This document shows positions 7,934 through 16,785 of a stretch of 64,000 nt of DNA, in pieces; the first letter of the stretch is position 1; every line of letters begins with the position of its first letter. The notes under the pieces are model-generated. The model saw only the letters and a program-made list of their open reading frames with translations. It was not told the origin of the DNA and did not search any database. The stretch is from NCBI GenBank assembly GCA_964244885.1, contig CAXTKD010000004.1:142553-206552 (forward strand). The letters are read 5' to 3'. The DNA is from CAXTKD01 sp964244885 (GTDB lineage Bacteria; Pseudomonadota; Alphaproteobacteria; Sphingomonadales; Sphingomonadaceae). The translations under genes were made by a program, and so were the position numbers.

Positions 7934-10495
7934 ATGAACGCCCCCGTCATTGCCAGCATCCTCAGCGCCCGCAGCCCCCGTCGGCTGCCGTGCGGCACCG
8001 CCGCGCTCGCCGGAGTCGCGCGCCTTGCGCTGAGCGGCTCGCTCACCTTCGCCGGTGTCGCGAACGCGCAAGCGCTGCCGAGCGGCGGCAGCGTCTCCGC
8101 CGGCGCGGCGACGATCGCGACCGGGGCCGGCAGCGTCACCGTCACCCAATCGACCCAGGGGGCTGCGATCAACTGGGAGTCGTTCGGAATCGCGCAGGGC
8201 AACAGCGTGCGCTTCGTCCAGCCGAACAGCGCCTCGGTGGCGCTCAACCGGGTGCTTGGGCCGGACCCGTCGGTGATCCTCGGCAGCCTGACCGCCAACG
8301 GCAAGGTCTTCCTGGTCAACCCCAATGGCGTGCTGTTCGGCCAGGGCGCGCAGGTCAATGTCGGCGGCCTCGTCGCCTCGACGCTTAATCTCAGCGACGC
8401 CGACTTCATGGCGGGCCGCTACGCCTTTTCGGGCGCGAGCAGCGCGAGCGTGGTCAACCAGGGCTCGATTACCGCCGGCGACGGCGGCTATGTCGCGCTG
8501 CTCGGCGCCAGCGTCAGCAACCAGGGGGTGATCGCCGCGCGCCTCGGCACGGTGGCGCTCGCGGCCGGACGGGCGATCACGCTCGACGTCGCGGGCGACG
8601 GACTGCTCAACGTCGCGGTCGAGACAGGAGCGGTCGACGCGCTCGTCCAGAACGGCGGACTGATCCGCGCCGATGGCGGACAGGTGCTGCTGACGGCACA
8701 GGCGGCGGGCCAGCTGCTCCGCACCGTCGTCAACAACAGCGGCGTTATCGAGGCGCGGACGCTGGAAAGCCACGGCGGAACGATCCGGCTGCTCGGTGAC
8801 ATGCAGAGCGGCACCGCGAGCGTAGGCGGCGTGCTCGACGCCAGCGCCCCCGATGGCGGGAACGGCGGCTTCGTCGAAACCTCGGCGGCGCGGGTCGACA
8901 TCGCCAATGGCGCAAGGGTCACCACCCTGGCCCCGGCGGGGCTGACCGGCACCTGGCTCATCGACCCGCAGGACTTCATCGTCGGCGCCGGCGGCAACAT
9001 CAGCGGGGCGGACCTGTCGACGATGCTGGCCGCCAACAGCGTGACGATCAGTACGCTTGCCGGCGGATCCGCGACGCCCGGTAACGGCGACATCATCATC
9101 AATGACGCGATCGCCTGGGTCGGGGCTCCGAACACGACGACGCTGACGATGAACGCGTTCCGCGACGTCAACATCAATGCGGCGATCACCGCCACCAACG
9201 GCAACATCGTAGCCTGCTGCGGCCGCGACGTGAACGTCGGGCTTGCCGGCGGAGTCATCGCCCTGGCGCTAACCGCGACCAACGGCAGCATCCTGCTTAA
9301 CGCTGGGCAGAACGTGAACATCCGCCACGCGATCACCACGACCGACGGCAACCTCGTGCTGTGCGCCGGACACAACGTCACCATTGAGGCGGCCATCGTG
9401 GTGACCCGCGGCAGCATCGTCGCCGCCCAGAGCCTGGGCTTCTCCCCGGGCCTGCTGCTGATTGCCGGCGCTGACGGCACCGGCCCCGGAGTCGGCGGCG
9501 GCACGGTGGTCTTCGGGACTCCGGTGCCGGTGACCGTCACCGGGCCGAATGCGCAGGTGACCATCAACTACAATCCGGTGTCATACGCAGCGCCGAGCGA
9601 CTTCTCCGCGAACTTCACGCTCACCGACGCACCTCTCACCCAGCACATGCTGCTGTTCCCGAATGGCGACAAGGTCGAGGACGGCACGACGGCGGCCATC
9701 CTCGCAGGCTTCAACACCACGGCCGTGTCCGGCCTGCCGACCGGGGTCAACCTCGTCGCCGGCCCCGGCGCCACGGCGACGTTCGACAGCCCGGCAGTCG
9801 GGCCGAAGGTCGGCATCACCTACAGCGGCTACACGCTCGACGGCCCGAACGCCGCCCAATATGCGCTTGCCGGCTCCTGCTGCGTCTCGACGTTCCGAAC
9901 CGCCTCGGCGATTACCGCGGCGCCCGTGCCGACACCAACGCCGACACCAACGCCGACGCCGACGCCGACGCCCACTCCGACTCCGACACCAACGCCAACG
10001 CCCACTCCGACTCCGACTCCGACTCCGACACCAACTCCAACTCCAACTCCAACTCCAACTCCGACGCCGACGCCGACGCCCACGCCCACTCCGACGCCGA
10101 CGCCAACGCCCACGCCAACTCCGACGCCAACGCCCACGCCGACGCCCACCCCGACACCGACGCCGACGCCCACGCCAACTCCGACTCCGACGCCCACGCC
10201 GACGCCCACTCCGACTCCGACGCCAACGCCGACGCCCACCCCGACACCGACACCGACACCGACGCCGACGCCGACGCCTATACTTCCGGTGACCCTATCG
10301 CCGGGGGAGGAGGTTTCTCCCGTGGTGGTCCTGGCGCCGGCAGGGCTTGGTCTCGCCGTCCTCGAGGGTGGGGTGAGGATGCCGCCCTATCAGGTCGCCG
10401 CGGTGCAACCGGTGCCGCCGGTCCAGATCGTGCCACGCCCGCCGGTGGCGCCCTATGTGCCCCCCGTCTATCCGCCCAAGCAGGACCGGAACTAG
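7934..10495 (+). CDS. Filamentous-haemagglutinin-type exoprotein (TpsA) with a long Thr-Pro repeat
   Basis: An 853-residue secreted protein and likely cargo of the FhaC-type transporter upstream. The ATG at 7934 follows AAGGA; the frame is open further upstream, overlapping the transporter, but without signal sequence. A long signal peptide ends at about residue 45 (FAGVANAQA). The TPS secretion domain follows, with NPNGVLFGQGAQVNVGGLVAS in the position of the NPNG(I/L) motif. Beta-helical repeats run to about residue 660. Then come about 58 Thr-Pro dipeptides (about residues 667-782) and a short Pro/Val-rich tail. It is small for the family and has no recognised toxin domain, so an adhesin or matrix role is inferred. 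Cys-Cys pairs (VACCGRD, GSCCVS) are unusual. Confidence 0.88.
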   Translation: MNAPVIASILSARSPRRLPCGTAALAGVARLALSGSLTFAGVANAQALPSGGSVSAGAATIATGAGSVTVTQSTQGAAINWESFGIAQGNSVRFVQPNSASVALNRVLGPDPSVILGSLTANGKVFLVNPNGVLFGQGAQVNVGGLVASTLNLSDADFMAGRYAFSGASSASVVNQGSITAGDGGYVALLGASVSNQGVIAARLGTVALAAGRAITLDVAGDGLLNVAVETGAVDALVQNGGLIRADGGQVLLTAQAAGQLLRTVVNNSGVIEARTLESHGGTIRLLGDMQSGTASVGGVLDASAPDGGNGGFVETSAARVDIANGARVTTLAPAGLTGTWLIDPQDFIVGAGGNISGADLSTMLAANSVTISTLAGGSATPGNGDIIINDAIAWVGAPNTTTLTMNAFRDVNINAAITATNGNIVACCGRDVNVGLAGGVIALALTATNGSILLNAGQNVNIRHAITTTDGNLVLCAGHNVTIEAAIVVTRGSIVAAQSLGFSPGLLLIAGADGTGPGVGGGTVVFGTPVPVTVTGPNAQVTINYNPVSYAAPSDFSANFTLTDAPLTQHMLLFPNGDKVEDGTTAAILAGFNTTAVSGLPTGVNLVAGPGATATFDSPAVGPKVGITYSGYTLDGPNAAQYALAGSCCVSTFRTASAITAAPVPTPTPTPTPTPTPTPTPTPTPTPTPTPTPTPTPTPTPTPTPTPTPTPTPTPTPTPTPTPTPTPTPTPTPTPTPTPTPTPTPTPTPTPTPTPTPTPTPTPTPTPTPTPTPTPTPTPTPILPVTLSPGEEVSPVVVLAPAGLGLAVLEGGVRMPPYQVAAVQPVPPVQIVPRPPVAPYVPPVYPPKQDRN
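9932..10279 (+). repeat. Hexanucleotide microsatellite coding for about 58 Thr-Pro units
   Basis: 348 bp made of the 6-base unit ACN-CCN with the third positions varying (ACGCCG, ACTCCG, ACACCA). Every unit codes for Thr-Pro, and the run is uninterrupted at protein level. Because the unit is two codons, gain or loss of units by slippage changes length without shifting the frame. The encoded rod probably acts as a rigid stalk or spacer between the beta helix and the C-terminal tail. Confidence 0.95.
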
Positions 10496-10497
10496 GC

Positions 10498-11178
10498 GTG
10501 GCGCCGCGGTCGGACAGGCGCGCGCTGGCGAGGATCGGGCTGGCGGGGCTGGCGCTCTGCACGCTGTCGATGGCCGGCGCCTGTTCAGCCGCGGCGGCAG
10601 GCGCACCGGCGGCGGGCGGGGTCGTCTTCGGGTCAGAAGCGGCAGCCCCGGACGTCCGGCGGCTGGCGAACTGGGTGGTGGCCAGCGGCAACGCTCGGGG
10701 CCTGCCCTTCATCGTCGTCGACAAGCGATCGGCGAAAGTCTTCGCATTCGGGGCTGCTGGCCGGCTCCAGGGCGCGGCGCCCGCGCTTCTCGGCGCCGCC
10801 CGGGGCGACGTGTCCCCACCCGGCATCGGGGATCGAAAGCTGGCGGATATCGCCCCCGGAGAGCGGATAACCCCCGCCGGCCGTTTCGAAGCGCACCTGG
10901 GCCGCAACTTTGGTCCCTTCGACGTCCTTTGGATCGATTACGCCGCCGCGGTTTCGCTTCACCGGGTGGTCACCGCCAACGCCGCCGAGCATCGTGCGCA
11001 ACGCCTGGCGACACGCTCGACGCAGGACAACAGGATTTCCTACGGCTGCATCAATGTGCCCGCACGCTTCTACGAAGGCATCGTCCAACCGCTGTTCAAG
11101 CCCGCCAACGGCATCGTCTACATCCTTCCCGAAACGCAGCCGGTGGCAGCCGTGTTTCCATTCGCGGCTGTGCGCTGA
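10498..11178 (+). CDS. L,D-transpeptidase family (YkuD-like) lipoprotein or exported enzyme
   Basis: 226 residues starting with GTG two bases after the exoprotein stop, so translationally coupled to it. The N-terminus is hydrophobic and ends LSMAGACSA, compatible with a lipobox Cys or a signal peptidase I site. The catalytic region has a conserved His (SLHRV) and the nucleophile motif ISYGCINV, where Tyr replaces the usual His of SHGC. ITPAGRFEA is also typical of the family. Such enzymes make 3-3 crosslinks or attach proteins to peptidoglycan. Its place in the secretion operon suggests it anchors or accommodates the exoprotein at the wall, which is an inference. Confidence 0.8.
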   Translation: MAPRSDRRALARIGLAGLALCTLSMAGACSAAAAGAPAAGGVVFGSEAAAPDVRRLANWVVASGNARGLPFIVVDKRSAKVFAFGAAGRLQGAAPALLGAARGDVSPPGIGDRKLADIAPGERITPAGRFEAHLGRNFGPFDVLWIDYAAAVSLHRVVTANAAEHRAQRLATRSTQDNRISYGCINVPARFYEGIVQPLFKPANGIVYILPETQPVAAVFPFAAVR

Positions 11179-11288
11179 ACTAGAACGAAACGTTGCTGAA
11201 GTGCGGCTTAATTGGCGATGTGACCAAGCTAAGCCACTGGCTGCAAACGAAAACAGCCGCCCAGATCTGAGCAGCTGTTCTTCAGTGC

Positions 11289-11301
11289 TGGTTGCGGGGA
11301 C
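11289..11301 (+). repeat. 13-bp direct copy of the 3' end of tRNA-fMet (possible att-like site)
   Basis: The sequence TGGTTGCGGGGAC is identical to the 13 bases at 63948-63960, which are the CCA end and acceptor arm of tRNA-fMet, in the same orientation. A chance match in 64 kb is unlikely but not excluded. The surrounding 295 bp gap (11179-11474) holds no gene. Confidence 0.35.
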
Positions 11302-11474
11302 CCGCCACCGCCTTGATTTGCTGTTCAAATACGGTGCTGAGAATGTTCCCAATCAATCTGGTGGTGCATCCGTTGTAGCGGTCGAAGTGCGCTTCGTTTC
11401 GTGGCGACCTCAACTCTCATGGGGAAAACTGGATCGATTCCTTGGCGGGTAATCATCGATTCAGCGTTTCTGAC

Positions 11475-13199
11475 TCAGTTTCGCGTAGGCGCCGGCTTTG
11501 TACGCAGCTCTTCACCGGCTGTTGCTGATGGCGGCAGCGCTGAGTGTGCGCTCTCGCTGGATTTGACATCATGCGGCGCGCCGATCTCCGATGAGGGCCA
11601 GCCGCCTGCAAGGTCGAACATGTTTCGCAGCCAGCGCGCGCCACGCCATGCAACATATTGATCGGGCCGCACCAGTGTAAGGGATTTGGGATAGCGTCCC
11701 TCTGCTTCCACATCGGAGAGATGGACGATCGTGAGCGGCTCGCCGCGCGCCACCGCGTCGGCCGCTGCCTGCGCGATATCATCGGCTAGTGCGTCGGAGC
11801 GGCAAAGCAGCGTGAAGCCCTGCCCGAACAGATCGTAGAGCGATTGTCCATCAGGGCGCCAAAGGTGCGGTGCGAGGCAGCCCGGCTTGCTGGAAGGAAC
11901 ATAATGTCGCTGATTACGCTTCCTCCCGCTCTCCTCAATCGCGATGATCGGCGAGTTAGCGTAGCAACCGCCGAGCACCGTGCCAAGCGTATGGAACTCG
12001 CGTTGCTTGGCCGCGACGATCCGCTCGCCGATCGCGCGGCGCAGCTGGTCGCCAGCCTCGCCGGGCTCCTCGAGACCTTCAGCCCAGAGGTCGTTGGAGA
12101 GCACGGCATGGTTCGCCGCTGCCTCCGCGATGACATCTTCGTGAATGGCGCGGCGCTCGATCTCGTAGCTTTGGAGCAGCGCCGGGCCGCCCCAGCCCTG
12201 GAGCGTCGCGGCGAGCTTCCACCCGAGGTCGACCCCGTCGGCGACACCCATGTTCATGCCGTAGCCGCCGAACGGCGGATGGAGATGGCAGGCGTCGCCG
12301 ATCAGGAACAGGCGGCCCTGGCTGTAGCGGTCGGCGATCAGGCTGCTGGCGACCCATTCGTCGCTGCTCAGGATCTCGTAGGGCAGGTCGATGCCGGTCG
12401 CCTCGCGGATCAGAGTCGCGGCGGAATCGGGGGTGATCTCGAAGCCGTCGGGCAGCCGCGTCGGCATGAAGAACCAGATGTCGTCGCGGTCCATCGGGCC
12501 GATCAGGCTCGGCGAGGCGGGGTTGACCTGCCAGTACATCGTCGCGGGCCCGTGCCCGTGCGCCTCGGCGAGGCCGGGCGCGCGAAAGACGATGTTGTAG
12601 TTGCGCGACAGCCCGTAGGTGCCGTGCATCCTGGCGCCCACCACGTCGCGCAGCACGCTTCGCGCCCCGTCGGCGCCGACCACATAATCGCAGCGCGTGG
12701 TGAACTCATGTCCCGTGAGGCGGTCCCGCAGGACCAGGTCGACGCCGTCGCCGTCCTGCGTCACCGACACAAACTCGGTGCTGAAGCGGAGCTCGACCGA
12801 CGGCAGCGTTCCGGCATGCTCGCGCATCACCTGTTCCAGCTTGTACTGCGGCACCCATTGCCCGTGCTCGGGATAGAGGTCGCTCCGCTCGGGATGGCAG
12901 TTGGAGGCATTCTCGATTCGCGCCAGGCCGAAGCCGCCGAGCCGGGTCACGAAGGTGACGGTCGAGGGATAATCGACCCCGAATGGCGACGCCGCGGCCA
13001 GCGTGCCCGCAATGCCCCAGCGCCTCAGGTGCGTTCGCGTGCGGACGTTGGTGGTTTTGGCCCGCGGCGCATAGCCGACACGGTCGTTGCGCTCGACCAG
13101 CAGACACGCGACGCCCCGCGACCCAAGCTCGATCGCCAGCGCCAGACCACTCGGACCCGCGCCGACGATGACAACCGAATGTTCCTTTACCCTGCTCAT
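11475..13199 (-). CDS. Class A FAD-dependent aromatic monooxygenase (phenol hydroxylase/MhpA-like)
   Basis: 574 residues. Expected to hydroxylate a phenolic or aromatic acid with NAD(P)H and O2. The N-terminal dinucleotide fold is VVIVGAGPSGLALAIEL (GxGxxG), the middle motif is CDYVVGADGARSVLRD (DG motif), and the second FAD motif is GRLFLIGDACHLHPPFGGYGMN (GD). The length and the C-terminal extension match the FAD_binding_3 group (MhpA, TfdB). Substrate cannot be read from sequence. It is downstream of and in the same direction as the LysR gene, with its own upstream element at 13282-13325. It starts the catabolic island and may prepare a ring for the extradiol enzymes at 23.4 and 31.2 kb. 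Confidence 0.88.
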   Translation of the reverse strand: MSRVKEHSVVIVGAGPSGLALAIELGSRGVACLLVERNDRVGYAPRAKTTNVRTRTHLRRWGIAGTLAAASPFGVDYPSTVTFVTRLGGFGLARIENASNCHPERSDLYPEHGQWVPQYKLEQVMREHAGTLPSVELRFSTEFVSVTQDGDGVDLVLRDRLTGHEFTTRCDYVVGADGARSVLRDVVGARMHGTYGLSRNYNIVFRAPGLAEAHGHGPATMYWQVNPASPSLIGPMDRDDIWFFMPTRLPDGFEITPDSAATLIREATGIDLPYEILSSDEWVASSLIADRYSQGRLFLIGDACHLHPPFGGYGMNMGVADGVDLGWKLAATLQGWGGPALLQSYEIERRAIHEDVIAEAAANHAVLSNDLWAEGLEEPGEAGDQLRRAIGERIVAAKQREFHTLGTVLGGCYANSPIIAIEESGRKRNQRHYVPSSKPGCLAPHLWRPDGQSLYDLFGQGFTLLCRSDALADDIAQAAADAVARGEPLTIVHLSDVEAEGRYPKSLTLVRPDQYVAWRGARWLRNMFDLAGGWPSSEIGAPHDVKSSESAHSALPPSATAGEELRTKPAPTRN

Positions 13200-13281
13200 C
13201 GACGACGCGCCCTCCCCGGTGGAGCGATCGATTTTTCAACACGAACGCCGGCGTCTCACGCGCCCGAGTGGTGAATAGTCC

Positions 13282-13325
13282 AAGAGGAGCGATAGGGAAT
13301 GATAACAAAATGCGCCGGGTGTTAC
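13282..13325 (-). promoter_or_regulatory. Shared 44-bp element, copy C (upstream of the class A monooxygenase)
   Basis: Read on the reverse strand it begins GTAACACCC and contains TTTTGTTATCATTCCCTATCGCTCC. It aligns without gaps to copies at 14261-14304 and 27699-27742, with 27 of 44 positions identical in all three. It ends 83 bp before the monooxygenase ATG and overlaps the last codons of the LysR gene. A LysR operator/promoter is the simplest reading. Confidence 0.7.
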
Positions 13326-14245
13326 CGAATATGCATCGGACCGGAAATATTGCGCTGGTTCAGGGCGGAGCGGCGGAACAGGTCGCCGAGATGCTGCGCG
13401 ATCGGCGTCAGCGGGAACCGCGACCGGCTGACCAGGCATATCGTCGGCGCGGCCAATTCCTCCTCCACCTTGATGTGGGCGAGAAGCCGGCTGGTGCGAA
13501 CGAAGCGAAGCCATTGCTGCGGCAGCATGGCGAGAATGTCCGACGCGGCGGTGACCGTGATCATCGACAGCGCGCTCTGCACGTGGATGGCGATCACGGG
13601 TTCGGGCAGGCCGTGCCGCTGGAACAGCGGCGACAATTCCGCTCCGCTGTCCATCGTCACCGACGTCGAAACCCAATGGGCATCGACGAGCTCGGCAAGC
13701 GAGGTCGCCCGTGCGAGCGGATGGCCGCGACGGCCCAGCACCACCCGGCGATTCTCGAACAGCTTCTCGCTCGAATATTCGGCTGGCAGGTTGTCCTCGG
13801 ACAGAGGCCCGACATAGAAATCGAGCGCTCCGCTGCGGATATCCGCTTCCATGGCGGGGAACAGGCCCTCCGTGATCCGGAGCAGGACGTTCGGGTAGCG
13901 GCGCCTGAACGGCCCGATCACCATCGGCAGCATCGAGACATGCGGCGCGGTCGACAGACCGATCGAAACGGTGCCCGTGCTGATGCCCTTGAGCTGCTGG
14001 ACCTCGTCACGCGCCCGGTCGAGTTCGAGCCTTACCGCGGTGCTGCGCCTGACGAACGCCTCGCCGATCGGAGTCAGCATCATGCCCGTCGCAGTTCGCT
14101 CGAACAACGTCGCGCCGAGTTCGTGCTCGAGGTCGCGGATGCTGCGGGTGATCGCCGGCTGGGCGATGCCCAGATGCCGGGCGGCGCGGCGCAGGCCGCC
14201 TAGCTCGGCGATGGCGATCAGGTGATTGAGCTGGACAAGCTTCAT
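13322..14245 (-). CDS. LysR-family transcriptional regulator
   Basis: 307 residues. The N-terminal winged helix-turn-helix is LNHLIAIAELGGLRRAARHLGIAQPAITRSIRDLEHELGATLFER (about residues 6-50). It is followed by the linker helix and a two-lobe effector-binding domain (TGTVSIGLSTAPH onward). The gene is divergent from TonB receptor 1, the classic LysR arrangement, and the shared 44-bp element copy A lies between them, 16-59 bp before its ATG. Copies of the same element occur before the monooxygenase and receptor 3, so it probably controls all three and itself. The inducer is likely a pathway intermediate. Confidence 0.93.
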   Translation of the reverse strand: MKLVQLNHLIAIAELGGLRRAARHLGIAQPAITRSIRDLEHELGATLFERTATGMMLTPIGEAFVRRSTAVRLELDRARDEVQQLKGISTGTVSIGLSTAPHVSMLPMVIGPFRRRYPNVLLRITEGLFPAMEADIRSGALDFYVGPLSEDNLPAEYSSEKLFENRRVVLGRRGHPLARATSLAELVDAHWVSTSVTMDSGAELSPLFQRHGLPEPVIAIHVQSALSMITVTAASDILAMLPQQWLRFVRTSRLLAHIKVEEELAAPTICLVSRSRFPLTPIAQHLGDLFRRSALNQRNISGPMHIR

Positions 14246-14260
14246 GCCGATACCAGTTTA

Positions 14261-14304
14261 GCAACACCTAAGACTATTTGCCATCATTTCCTATCGCTCC
14301 ACCT
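14261..14304 (+). promoter_or_regulatory. Shared 44-bp element, copy A (LysR-receptor 1 intergenic region)
   Basis: Starts GCAACACC and contains TTTGCCATC and CCTATCGC; ends ACCT. It lies 79 bp before the ATG of TonB receptor 1 and immediately upstream of the divergent LysR gene. Gapless alignment with copies B and C supports a common regulator. Confidence 0.7.
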
Positions 14305-14382
14305 GCTCTATCAGTGGGGCGTCAAGGCGCGAAGACGCCTTAGGTCGGCGCACGATGCCCGGCCAATCGGGGAGGACCAACC

Positions 14383-16725
14383 ATGACGACTTCAGGCAAA
14401 TTCACGCTGCTGCTGGCGGCATCCGGCGCGGCGCTGGTGGCGGCTACTCCGGCCAGCGCCCAGAACGCGGCCGGCACTCCGGCTGCCGCACAGTCGCCGA
14501 AACCGGCCGGCGACGACGCACAGGGAAGCAGTTCGCCGCTGGCGGCCCAGCCGAACTCCAGCAACGCCGCCGCCGCCGACGGCGTGGCTGAGAATTCGGA
14601 GGATATCGTCGTTACCGCGCAGCGCCGGGAGCAGCGGCTCCAGGAGGCGCCAGTCGCCGTGACCGCCCTGTCCGAAGGCACGCTCAACCAGCTCAATGTC
14701 ACCAACAGCCGCGACTTGATGACGGTCGTGCCGAGCCTCCAGGTGAGCACCCAGGCGGGCGGAGACAGCGGCGGCTCGGCCACCTTCTTCCTGCGCGGCG
14801 TCGGCCAGATGCGGGCCGCCAACGGCTCCGAGCCGGCGGTCGGCATCTATGTCGACGACTTCTATTATCCGTCGCTGTCCGGCACGATTTTCCAGGTCGT
14901 CGACCTCGCCTCGGTCGAGGTGCTGCGCGGCCCGCAGGGCACCTTGTTCGGGCGCAACACGATCGGCGGCGCGATCCGCTACACGACGCGCGGCGCCGAA
15001 TTGGGCGAGGTCTCCGGCCATGTCACCGGCACGGTCGGCAATCGAAACCGCTACGACCTGTCGGGCGGTCTGAACGTGCCGGTCGGCGACGTCGCCGCGC
15101 TTCGCGTGACGGGCGGCCATCTCGAGCAGGACGGGTTCGTCCGCAATCGGAATAGCGGCAAGCGAGTCGGCGGCTCGACAACCGACCTCGTCCGCCTCCA
15201 GGCGCGCATCGAGCCGACCGACAGCCTCTATGTCGATCTCTCCGGCCAGTACAGCCGCTTCAAGCTCGACGGCTTCAACTACAACGTCCCCGGCCCGCTC
15301 ACGCCCACGCCGCCCGCGCCCGGCGCCAACCCGACGCTGCCGTTCATCTTCAATACCGCGATCGCGCCGCGGATCGGCTCTCCGCTCTACACCGACGCGT
15401 TCCGCTCGACCTGCTATTACTGCCAGTTCGGCGGCCTCAATCCCGAGTTCAGCACGACCAAGTACCGGAATGCGCTGGCGACCGTCGGCTGGACGATTTC
15501 GCCCGGTCTGACGCTCAAGTCGCTGACCGGCTGGCAGGAGGTCAAGAACCGGTCGAGCAGCGATCTCGACAGCACGCCATTGCCGATCTTCCAGGGCGGG
15601 CTGCTGCGCAGCACGACGCGAGCCTTTTCGCAGGAGCTTCAGCTCAACGGCAAGCTGCTCGACGAGCGCCTGAACTTTGTCGCCGGCGGCTATTATTACA
15701 ACGAGCGCAACCCGGGCCTCATTCCGGAGCGGCCCAACGTCGTGCTGGGCAACCCGTCACCGGCGACTCCGACCGAACGGAATCTCAAATCCTATGCCGG
15801 TTTCGCCGACGGGTCATTCAAGCTGACCGACACGCTGAGCCTTCTTGGAGGCTTCCGCTACAGCGAGGACCACAAGGACGTCCATGTGCGAAATGGCGTC
15901 GGCGCGACGCTGGCGGATGTCAGCCGAAGCTTCGACAGCAAGACCTTCCGCGCCGGTCTCCAGCAGCAATGGACAGCGGATGTCATGACCTACGCCAACG
16001 TCTCGACCGGCTTTCGCGGCGGCGGCTTCAATCCCTACAATCCGGCGCGCACGCCCAACCTCATCCCGTTCGATCCCGAGAAGGCGACGAGCTACGAAGC
16101 GGGGGCGCGGCTTCAGTTTCTCGATCGCCGGGTCACGATCAACCCGACGATCTTCTATGTCGACTGGAAGGCCATCCAGATCCAGAGCGCCGAGCCGAAC
16201 CCGGCGACCGGCAACGTCGACCTCATCCTCCAGAATGCCGGCAAGGCCCGCAGCTATGGCTTCGAGGTCGAATATTCGGTCAGCGTGTCGGATGCCGTCC
16301 GGCTGTTCGGCAACCTCGCCTACCTCAACTTGAAATATACCGACATCGGCACCGCCAAGGGGATCACCCTGAACAGCGATTTCCAGCGCGCGCCGAAGGT
16401 CACCTTCGCGGTCGGCGGCGCCCATACGCTGGAGCTTGGCTCGGGCGCTCGGATCGTGAGCACTCTCAACTACAGCTTCCAGGACGATCAGAAGAGCACC
16501 GGCGCGGACAACGACGCGTTGCGGCTTCGGAAATACGGCCTTCTCAACGCCAGCGTCGAGTTCACCGACGCCGACAAGCGCTTCAGCCTGGCCGCCTACA
16601 TGAACAACATTCTCGACAAGAAATACGCGATCGGCGGCGTCAATTATTACGCCAATGTCGGCGCGGCGCATTACGATCTTGGAGCGCCGCGTGAGTTCGG
16701 GCTTACTGGGCGGTTCAATTTTTGA
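14383..16725 (+). CDS. TonB-dependent receptor 1
   Basis: 780 residues, outer-membrane active transporter. Signal peptide MTTSGKFTLLLAASGAALVA-ATPASA, then a low-complexity Ala/Gln linker, then the plug domain starting near SEDIVVTAQRREQ and containing EVLRGPQGTLFGRNTIGG. The barrel ends in the typical aromatic C-terminus FNF. Such receptors in sphingomonads often bring in plant or aromatic compounds rather than iron. Genomic context (divergent from LysR, shared operator with the monooxygenase) suggests the substrate of this island. A hairpin overlaps its stop codon. Confidence 0.93.
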   Translation: MTTSGKFTLLLAASGAALVAATPASAQNAAGTPAAAQSPKPAGDDAQGSSSPLAAQPNSSNAAAADGVAENSEDIVVTAQRREQRLQEAPVAVTALSEGTLNQLNVTNSRDLMTVVPSLQVSTQAGGDSGGSATFFLRGVGQMRAANGSEPAVGIYVDDFYYPSLSGTIFQVVDLASVEVLRGPQGTLFGRNTIGGAIRYTTRGAELGEVSGHVTGTVGNRNRYDLSGGLNVPVGDVAALRVTGGHLEQDGFVRNRNSGKRVGGSTTDLVRLQARIEPTDSLYVDLSGQYSRFKLDGFNYNVPGPLTPTPPAPGANPTLPFIFNTAIAPRIGSPLYTDAFRSTCYYCQFGGLNPEFSTTKYRNALATVGWTISPGLTLKSLTGWQEVKNRSSSDLDSTPLPIFQGGLLRSTTRAFSQELQLNGKLLDERLNFVAGGYYYNERNPGLIPERPNVVLGNPSPATPTERNLKSYAGFADGSFKLTDTLSLLGGFRYSEDHKDVHVRNGVGATLADVSRSFDSKTFRAGLQQQWTADVMTYANVSTGFRGGGFNPYNPARTPNLIPFDPEKATSYEAGARLQFLDRRVTINPTIFYVDWKAIQIQSAEPNPATGNVDLILQNAGKARSYGFEVEYSVSVSDAVRLFGNLAYLNLKYTDIGTAKGITLNSDFQRAPKVTFAVGGAHTLELGSGARIVSTLNYSFQDDQKSTGADNDALRLRKYGLLNASVEFTDADKRFSLAAYMNNILDKKYAIGGVNYYANVGAAHYDLGAPREFGLTGRFNF

Positions 16726-16732
16726 CCGCCCA
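16706..16732. terminator. Hairpin between convergent receptor 1 and MetE-like genes
   Basis: CTGGGCGGTTCAA and TTGACCGCCCAG form a long stem with one bulge around a short T-rich loop, covering the receptor stop codon. It sits between two convergent genes and could stop transcription in both directions; no long T tract follows. Confidence 0.5.
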
Positions 16733-16785
16733 GACCGGCTAGGGTCGAAGCGGCGGTCGAGCGCGATACCGCGGATCGTCGCTGG

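Noticed and set aside
9932..10279. Repeat considered as a CRISPR array
   Set aside because: It is a continuous 6-bp coding microsatellite without spacers.
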